From: Treponema sp.
GTDB lineage: Bacteria; Spirochaetota; Spirochaetia; Treponematales; Breznakiellaceae
NCBI GenBank assembly: GCA_003245635.1
Contig: QKCO01000114.1
Coordinates: 1 to 32,814, forward strand
Direction of reading: 5' to 3'
DNA: 32,814 nt
Within the stretch, counting starts at the first letter, position 1; every line of letters begins with the position of its first letter. A program made the translations under genes and the position numbers. The notes under the pieces are model-generated. The model was not told the origin of the DNA, ran no database searches, and worked only from the letters and a program-made list of their open reading frames with translations. Shown piece by piece: positions 28,388 through 32,814 of this stretch.

Positions 28388-28972
28388 ATGAAAGGCAATA
28401 GAGTCTATGTCGATCTGGGAACCATCTTCGACGAAATCTTCGACGCGGCGCGCAATTTCAGCGACGAATTCCAAACCAATTTCGGGCAGTACGGCCAAAA
28501 GTTCGGGGAGCGCGGCCCCTTCGGAGAGAAGGGCCCCTTCGGAGAACATGGTCCGTTCGGCGGGAAAAGCCCCTTCGGCTTCTCCCAGGACGAGAACGTC
28601 GACTATTATCCGAGCTATTCCTACCCGCCCATGAACGTCTACATGACCGCCGACCGGACGCTCGTGTTCGAGTTCGCGCTCGCGGGCTTCGACGAGAAGG
28701 ATATAGGGCTTTCCTTCCAAGGCGACTACATGGTGTTCTCGGCGACGATGTCCCTGGAGGTTCCGCCCGACGAGGGCGTCCGCTACTTCAAGCGGCGGCT
28801 CAAGCTCAAGGATATCGACAAGCAGAAATACTACGTTCCCGCGGACAAGTACGCCCAGGAAAAGGTCAAGGCCGTCTTCCGGAACGGCATCCTCAGGGTC
28901 ACGATTCCTCCGAAAGAGGAGCCGGAAACCAGCGGCGGGATCAAGATCGAGATTATGAAAGACGGCGAATGA
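28388..28972 (+). CDS. Hsp20/alpha-crystallin small heat-shock protein, 194 aa
   Basis: ATP-independent chaperone that holds unfolding proteins. The alpha-crystallin domain covers about residues 80-180 (PPMNVYMTADRTLVFEFALA, GFDEKDIGLSFQGDYMVFSA, FKRRLKL, VKAVFRNGILRVTIP). The N-terminal arm is unusual: after DEIFDAARNFSDEF it holds hexapeptide repeats GPFGEK, GPFGEH, GPFGGK and SPFGF (residues 43-64). The C-terminal I-x-I-type anchor may be IKIEI. It has an AAGGAG SD and is followed by a strong terminator, so it is a single-gene unit. Confidence 0.92.
   Translation: MKGNRVYVDLGTIFDEIFDAARNFSDEFQTNFGQYGQKFGERGPFGEKGPFGEHGPFGGKSPFGFSQDENVDYYPSYSYPPMNVYMTADRTLVFEFALAGFDEKDIGLSFQGDYMVFSATMSLEVPPDEGVRYFKRRLKLKDIDKQKYYVPADKYAQEKVKAVFRNGILRVTIPPKEEPETSGGIKIEIMKDGE
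28514..28579 (+). repeat. 18-bp tandem repeat encoding GPFGxx
   Basis: Three 18-bp units (28514-28531, 28532-28549, 28550-28567) and a partial fourth, inside the hsp20 coding sequence. The first two units differ only near their 3' ends, suggesting recent duplication. Confidence 0.85.
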
Positions 28973-28989
28973 GCCGTTGCAGATAAATA

Positions 28990-29028
28990 AAGCGGCCGCC
29001 TCAGTTGCCTGGGGCGGCCGCTTTTATT
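28990..29028 (+). terminator. Intrinsic terminator of hsp20
   Basis: An 11-bp stem (28990-29000 with 29013-29023) extends inward through a T-G and three more pairs to a TTGC loop, and ends in TTTTATTT. Confidence 0.92.
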
Positions 29029-29046
29029 TCAGGCCGGAGCCTTCGA

Positions 29047-29084
29047 GGCTGCCGAAGGACCGTGTTCGGGTTCCTTCGGCAGCC
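29047..29084. repeat. Perfect 13-bp inverted repeat without U-tract
   Basis: GGCTGCCGAAGGA (29047-29059) pairs with 29072-29084 around a 12-nt loop. It lies 11 bp beyond the hpf stop codon. No T run follows on either strand, so it is not a classical terminator; it could be a Rho-dependent 3' end or RNA-stabilising hairpin. Confidence 0.75.
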
Positions 29085-29095
29085 GATCTTGACCG

Positions 29096-29386
29096 CTAAT
29101 GCTTATCCTTCACCTTCTCCTTTTCCTTGACTACTTTCGCTTCCAGCTTGTCGATGAGCTTGTCGATCGCCGGGTTGAGCTCGAAGTCGTGCTCGGCCAC
29201 GTGGATGGACAGCCCCCAGCGGAAATTGACGGTGCACTCCGCCTTGAAGTCTTTTTCCTTGGTGAAGGTGAACAGAAGGTCTATGATCATGTTTTCGGCG
29301 TTCGGGATGCGGGAGATTTTCTTTTCCAGGAATTCGCGGGTTCCTTCTCTCAGAGCGAAGTGGACGGCCTTAACGTCGATGTTCAT
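29096..29386 (-). CDS. hpf: Ribosome hibernation-promoting factor (HPF/RaiA/YfiA), short form, 96 aa
   Basis: Family landmarks: MNIDVKAVHFALREGTREFL, EKKISRIPNAENMIIDLLFT, FKAECTVNFRWGLSIHVAEH and PAIDKLIDKLEAKVVKEKEK. It lacks the C-terminal dimerisation domain of long HPF, so it should bind 30S subunits and support ribosome dimerisation or silencing of the short type. ATG has AGGAGG upstream. It lies 53 bp after rpoN, the same order as in Proteobacteria; the gap holds a GCGGCATGCCGC palindrome. Confidence 0.94.
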   Translation of the reverse strand: MNIDVKAVHFALREGTREFLEKKISRIPNAENMIIDLLFTFTKEKDFKAECTVNFRWGLSIHVAEHDFELNPAIDKLIDKLEAKVVKEKEKVKDKH

Positions 29387-29439
29387 ACTTGCCTCCTAAA
29401 AGCCTGATTAAAATCCGCCCCGCGGCGGCATGCCGCGCC

Positions 29440-30798
29440 TTACCGGTCGTAGGACGAGCCGAGAGCCAGTTCCTTCCGGTATTTCGCGACGGTCCGCCGC
29501 GCGAGCGGAATCCCTTTACGCGCAAGAAGATCGGCCAGCTCCTGATCGGAGAAGCGCTTCCCTTCTTCCGCGATTATCTCCTTGATGATCTCCTTCACAC
29601 CTTCCTTCGAATAGCGCGACCCGCTCGAGCCGGCTCCGCTGATCGAGTTGGTGAAGAAATGCTTTATCTCGTAGATGCCCCACTCGGTCTGGATGAACTT
29701 GCCGTTGGCGATGCGCGACACCGTCGTCTCGTGCACGCCGATCTCCTGGGCGATATCCTTGAGCGTGAGCGGCGCCAGATGCTTCGGACCGCTCATGAAG
29801 AAGCTGCGCTGGAATTCGACGATGGCCCGCGCCACGCGCAGCAGCGTGTGGTTGCGCTGATTGACCGAACGGATGAACCAGCGCGCCTCCTTGATGTTTT
29901 CCTTGACGAAATCGCGGACCGGCTTCTCGCCGTCCTTTCCGTCCGAAATCTTCATGAAGAAGGGACTGATGCCGAGGACGGGAATCTCCTCCTCGTTCAG
30001 GATAATGACGAATTCGCCTTCCTTCCTGACCACCTGGATATCCGGAACGACGTAGCGCGTCTCGCTCGTGTCGTACTGGCGGCCGGGGAACGGAGACAGC
30101 TCCTTGATGCGCTCGAGGGCCTCCTGGATCTCCGATTCGGGCTTCTTCATGCGCTTGGCGACTTCGGCGATCTTGCCCCGCTCGAGAAGCTCGAGGTGAT
30201 CCGAGATGAGCTCCTCGACGCGATCCGGAGGATCGCTCATGAGGCGCGCCTGCACGAGCAGGGATTCCCGATAGTCGGCGACGCAGGTCCCCTGAGGATC
30301 GAGCGCGCGGATGAGGCCGATCATCTCGGACAAGAGCTTTTCGGAAACGTTCTTGAAAAGCAGCTCGGGGCGCTCGACGTAGAAGCCGTCGGTATCCAAG
30401 TTCTGGACGAGACGCTCGCCGACGATGAAGCGCTCGTCGTCTATCGGCTGGAGCCGAAGCTGCCAAAGCAGATGATCCTGCAGGGTTTCGGACCGGGAAA
30501 GCACGCCCTCTATGAACTTGCGCTGCTCGTCCGAATCGTCGTCGCTGCCGCGGCGCGCGAAACCGGAGTCGGAGGTTGCCTCGAAATAATCGTCTTCTTC
30601 CCTTCGGGGCGTATAGTCGTCGAGGGACACCATGGACCGGTCTTCGACCACCTCGAGGGCGGGGTTGCGCTCGATTTCTTCCTGGATGCGATCGCGAAGC
30701 TCAACGACGGGCAACGCCATCAGCTTGATCGATTGGAAGAGTTGCGGGTTCATTTTGAGTCTTTGCTCTTGAACGAAAGAAGGCCTCTGAAGCTGCAC
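29440..30798 (-). CDS. rpoN: RNA polymerase sigma-54 factor, 452 aa
   Basis: All sigma-54 regions are present: the Gln-rich activator-contact region (LKMNPQLFQSIKLMALPVVE, then ERNPALEVVED), an acidic region II, the core-binding domain, the helix-turn-helix (KDIAQEIGVHETTVSRIANG, then GIYEIKHFFTNS), and the RpoN box ARRTVAKYRK. The GTG at 30798 (MVQLQRPSF) is chosen because GGAGGAG lies 8 nt upstream; an in-frame TTG at 30822 overlaps the predicted -10. Sigma-54 promoters need activator ATPases; none is encoded here, and no clear GG-N10-GC site was noticed in the window. Confidence 0.97.
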   Translation of the reverse strand: MQLQRPSFVQEQRLKMNPQLFQSIKLMALPVVELRDRIQEEIERNPALEVVEDRSMVSLDDYTPRREEDDYFEATSDSGFARRGSDDDSDEQRKFIEGVLSRSETLQDHLLWQLRLQPIDDERFIVGERLVQNLDTDGFYVERPELLFKNVSEKLLSEMIGLIRALDPQGTCVADYRESLLVQARLMSDPPDRVEELISDHLELLERGKIAEVAKRMKKPESEIQEALERIKELSPFPGRQYDTSETRYVVPDIQVVRKEGEFVIILNEEEIPVLGISPFFMKISDGKDGEKPVRDFVKENIKEARWFIRSVNQRNHTLLRVARAIVEFQRSFFMSGPKHLAPLTLKDIAQEIGVHETTVSRIANGKFIQTEWGIYEIKHFFTNSISGAGSSGSRYSKEGVKEIIKEIIAEEGKRFSDQELADLLARKGIPLARRTVAKYRKELALGSSYDR

Positions 30799-30821
30799 TA
30801 CCCGAACTCCTCCACGGATCA

Positions 30822-30851
30822 AATATTCGTCCGAGGCCGCCCCTTTGTCAA
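30822..30851 (-). promoter_or_regulatory. Promoter for rpoN-hpf
   Basis: Minus strand TTGACA (30846-30851), 18-bp spacer, AATATT (30822-30827). Start codon 30798 follows with an SD sequence. Confidence 0.5.
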
Positions 30852-30869
30852 GTTAATAGGCGGCCCTCG
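30832..30869. repeat. Inverted repeat between rpoN and the DUF1015 gene
   Basis: CGAGGCCGCC (30832-30841) and GGCGGCCCTCG (30859-30869) are inverted copies with one extra base, flanking the rpoN -35 and adjoining the divergent -35 at 30871. Position suits an operator; no binding factor can be named. Confidence 0.4.
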
Positions 30870-30870
30870 C

Positions 30871-30899
30871 TTGACGCCTCCCCGGTCCCCCACTATATT
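30871..30899 (+). promoter_or_regulatory. Promoter for the DUF1015 gene
   Basis: TTGACG (30871-30876), 17-bp spacer, TATATT (30894-30899). ATG 30917 is 17 bp downstream with GGAGG, giving a very short leader. Confidence 0.68.
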
Positions 30900-30916
30900 C
30901 GGGCCCGGAGGACACG

Positions 30917-32260
30917 ATGAAGGATATCGACGAACGCTTGGCCCGGCTGGGAACCGCGGTGCCCGAAGTGCTGCTGCCGAAAACGGGGACCGATTTGGAG
31001 GCTTGGGCGGTCGTCGCCTGCGATCAGTTCACCCAGGATAGGGAATACTGGAGCCGCGTCGAGGCGCGGGCCGGAACCGCCCCCTCCACCCTCCAGATGA
31101 TATTCCCTGAAGTCTACCTCGAGGACGGCGACCGCCCCGCGCGCATCGCCGCGATCCGTTCCGCCATGGAATCGTACCTTGAGGACGGGACCTTCGCGCC
31201 TTCCGTCAGGGGATTGGTCTATATCGAGCGGAAGACGCCGCTGCAGCCGCTTCGCCGGGGACTGATCGTCGCCGTCGACCTGGAGCGTTACCGTTGGCAG
31301 CCGGAAGAACGCCCGCTCGTCCGGGCGACCGAAGGCACCGTCAAGGAACGGATCCCTCCCCGAATGGAAATCCGCCGCGGCGCTCCGGTCGAAAGCCCCC
31401 ACGTGCTGATCCTGATCGACGACGACGAGCGCCGTCTGGTCGAAGGAATCGGCTCCCGCGCGAGACGCGGGAAGCCGCTCTACGATACCCCGTTGATGCT
31501 GGGCGCCGGCTCCATATCGGGTTGGCTGGTCGATGCGGAAGCAGACCTGTCGTATTTCGCCGACGAGCTGGAACGGCTGGCGGACAAAGCGGCCAGCCGC
31601 TACGGCGCCGCGGCCGGGACGGACGAGGAGCCGTTCCTATACGCCGTCGGAGACGGCAACCATTCGCTGGCAACGGCGAAGGCGGTGTGGGACGAATACA
31701 AGGCGGCGCACGATGCCGAACCCTGCCTCATGGCGCATCCGGCCCGCTGGGCTCTGGTCGAAATCGAAAACATCTACGACGAGGGCATCGAATTCGAACC
31801 CATCCACCGAGCGATCTTCGGCGCCTCGCTTTCCGAGGTCGAAGACGCGCTCGCGGCCTTGCCCGGATTCGCGGCGCGGACCGTCCCGGACGACCGAAAG
31901 CTTGCGGAGCTGGTCGCCGACGGCAAGGCGGACAAGATGCGGTTCGGGCTGGTCAGCGCGGAAAGCCGCGTCCTGATCGAAAGCGACGCGAAGGGCCTTT
32001 CGACCGATGCCCTGCAGCCTCTGCTCGACCGTTTCGTCGCGGAGATGGCGGGCCGGAGCATCGACTACCTCCACGGAGAAGAAGAGACCATCCGAGTCGG
32101 CCGCGGCGCGGGAGCCGTGGGCATCCTGCTCCCGCCGGTCGGAAAAGCCGACCTGTTCTCCACCGTCGCCCGGTCCGGCCCGCTGCCGCGCAAAAGCTTC
32201 TCCATGGGCGAGGCGATCGAGAAACGTTTCTATCTTGAATGTCGCCGGCTTTTCGGCTAG
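30917..32260 (+). CDS. DUF1015-family protein, 447 aa
   Basis: Widely conserved cytoplasmic family of unknown reaction. Recognised by WAVVACDQFTQDREYWSRVE near the N-terminus and the central YAVGDGNHSLATAKAVWDEY, the variant of the family's GDGHHR-like motif, followed by HPARWALVEIENIYDEG. No signal or membrane segment. Some members sit with serine or glycerate metabolism genes; here there is no such neighbour. Its stop codon overlaps the -10 of the tRNA promoter. Confidence 0.88.
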   Translation: MKDIDERLARLGTAVPEVLLPKTGTDLEAWAVVACDQFTQDREYWSRVEARAGTAPSTLQMIFPEVYLEDGDRPARIAAIRSAMESYLEDGTFAPSVRGLVYIERKTPLQPLRRGLIVAVDLERYRWQPEERPLVRATEGTVKERIPPRMEIRRGAPVESPHVLILIDDDERRLVEGIGSRARRGKPLYDTPLMLGAGSISGWLVDAEADLSYFADELERLADKAASRYGAAAGTDEEPFLYAVGDGNHSLATAKAVWDEYKAAHDAEPCLMAHPARWALVEIENIYDEGIEFEPIHRAIFGASLSEVEDALAALPGFAARTVPDDRKLAELVADGKADKMRFGLVSAESRVLIESDAKGLSTDALQPLLDRFVAEMAGRSIDYLHGEEETIRVGRGAGAVGILLPPVGKADLFSTVARSGPLPRKSFSMGEAIEKRFYLECRRLFG

Positions 32261-32263
32261 TAT
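32235..32263 (+). promoter_or_regulatory. Promoter for tRNA-Leu
   Basis: TTGAAT (32235-32240), 17-bp spacer, TAGTAT (32258-32263), 10 bp before the mature tRNA. It overlaps the DUF1015 stop codon. Read-through from DUF1015 is the alternative. Confidence 0.45.
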
Positions 32264-32273
32264 CTTCCGCACC

Positions 32274-32356
32274 GCCGGCGTGGTGAAATGGCAGACACGG
32301 TGGACTCAAAATCCACTGCCTTCACGGGCGTATCGGTTCAAGTCCGATCGCCGGCA
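32274..32356 (+). tRNA. tRNA-Leu (anticodon CAA)
   Basis: The acceptor stem GCCGGCG/CGCCGGC with discriminator A is complete. The anticodon stem GTGGA/TCCAC encloses loop CTCAAAA, giving CAA and so decoding UUG. A long variable arm (class II) and a T arm with GGTTCAAGTCC are present, as expected for leucine. CCA is not encoded. Confidence 0.97.
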
Positions 32357-32363
32357 ATAGAGC

Positions 32364-32395
32364 GAGCGCGCCGCAAGGCGCGCTCTTTGCTTTTT
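32364..32395 (+). terminator. Intrinsic terminator of tRNA-Leu
   Basis: A 9-bp stem GAGCGCGCC/GGCGCGCTC (32364-32372, 32377-32385) with a GCAA tetraloop, followed by TTTGCTTTTT. Confidence 0.92.
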
Positions 32396-32399
32396 AGGC

Positions 32400-32415
32400 G
32401 CGATCGGACTTGAAC
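32400..32415 (-). repeat. Inverted 16-bp copy of the tRNA-Leu T arm
   Basis: GCGATCGGACTTGAAC is the exact reverse complement of tRNA positions 32336-32351 (T arm and start of the 3' acceptor strand). Identity stops at both ends. It lies just beyond the terminator. Confidence 0.8.
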
Positions 32416-32491
32416 GTTCCGGCGCGCTCCGCGAAGCGGAGGAAGGCGGACGGGGTCATGGAGGCGATACACCGTTTCTATTCGCAGAGAC

Positions 32492-32567
32492 GGGGACTAA
32501 TCTGGCATTCGGAACTGATTTGAATCGTCCCTGATGACGTGATCGAGTTCCAAACGAATAAGTCCCC
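32492..32567. repeat. Imperfect inverted repeat with two paired blocks
   Basis: Outer GGGGACT (32492-32498) pairs with AGTCCCC (32561-32567); inner GGAACT (32511-32516) pairs with AGTTCC (32546-32551). Unpaired arms are 12 and 9 nt. It resembles a REP-like or transposon-end structure, but no transposase gene is visible. Confidence 0.45.
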
Positions 32568-32814
32568 ATCGATTTTCGGGATAGATACAATTTTTACGAA
32601 ATTGTTCGTATCAAATTCAATTTCAGCATACTATCGATTAAATCTATGCTAAAATATGGTATCAATGTCTGACTTTAATGTGTTTTAAGAAGAATAATCC
32701 TGAGTATCTATATTTAAAAGACGAAAGTGATCAATACTTTATCCAAGAGACTCAATTTTGTTAGGTAGTAGTATTATGTTTCTTATCAAGAATGAGCAGG
32801 CTAAACCACAATGA
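32518..32814. other. AT-rich segment without a recognised gene
   Basis: Base composition falls sharply from the GC-rich chromosome to about two-thirds A+T. Only very short frames are present: 28 codons at 32678-32764 (plus), 12 codons at 32776-32814 (plus), and minus-strand frames open past the window end. None is recognisable. An imperfect palindrome, GATAC...GTATC with inner AATTT/AAATT, lies at 32584-32612. Together with 32396-32517 this is a ~420-bp gene-free stretch, probably the edge of foreign or decayed DNA. Confidence 0.6.
32678..32764 (+). CDS. Very short frame in AT-rich DNA, 28 codons, doubtful
   Basis: The frame starts MCFKKNNPEYLYLKDESDQ and ends at TAG. The composition is protein-like for an AT-rich genome, but there is no SD sequence and no recognised family. 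It may be a remnant of a longer gene. Confidence 0.12.
   Translation: MCFKKNNPEYLYLKDESDQYFIQETQFC

Noticed and set aside
32776-32814. 12-codon frame ending exactly at the window edge
   Set aside because: No SD sequence and too short to distinguish from chance.

Overview
This 32.8 kb window is a gene-dense, high-GC bacterial chromosome segment with about 29 protein genes and one tRNA. The gene set points to a Gram-negative-type (diderm) bacterium, most likely a spirochaete. It has an LptC/LptA/LptB set for outer-membrane lipid transport, RNase Y with a YmdB-type phosphoesterase, a bacterial Rsm22-type methyltransferase, sigma-54, CheR/CheB, an RseC-like protein and several TPR proteins. No rRNA or taxon-specific marker is present, so the spirochaete assignment is an inference from gene content.

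Layout. 27-5870 (minus): a cell-envelope block with a LysM protein whose N-terminus looks like the Hsp70 substrate-binding domain, a lytic transglycosylase, and FtsK. 6022-7404 (plus): a membrane-anchored TPR protein ending in a degenerate Mrr-like domain. 7433-10577 (minus): tex and rsmG. 10685-11503 (plus): an RluA-type pseudouridine synthase. 11494-16466 (minus): ptsI, der, a MerR-family regulator and an Rsm22-type methyltransferase. 16567-17409 (plus): a GerMN-domain membrane protein. 17417-19831 (minus): rny, an intrinsic terminator, then ymdB. 19912-23542 (minus): pyrG followed by lptC-lptA-lptB with overlapping reading frames. 23616-24104 (minus) is a DUF151 bifunctional nuclease, divergent from the plus-strand operon cheR-cheB-small CxxC protein (24212-26400). 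26443-28198 (minus): a TPR protein, a second YmdB-like protein with a broken active site, and an RseC-like protein. 28388-28972 (plus): a small heat-shock protein. 29096-30798 (minus): rpoN and hpf. 30917-32356 (plus): a DUF1015 protein and tRNA-Leu(CAA). Downstream of the tRNA the DNA abruptly becomes AT-rich and has no recognisable gene, which suggests the edge of acquired DNA.

The main unlisted pattern is in the promoters. At seven starts a promoter-like -35/-10 pair lies 6-9 bp from the start codon with no Shine-Dalgarno (SD) sequence, predicting leaderless or nearly leaderless mRNAs; ftsK has the same arrangement with only a -10. Five other starts with similar promoters have a leader and an SD sequence, which serves as an internal comparison. 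Other notable points are the Hsp70-like/LysM fusion, the Mrr-like domain on a TPR protein, the degenerate YmdB paralogue, and a transglycosylase whose lipoprotein signal is in frame but has no ordinary start codon.
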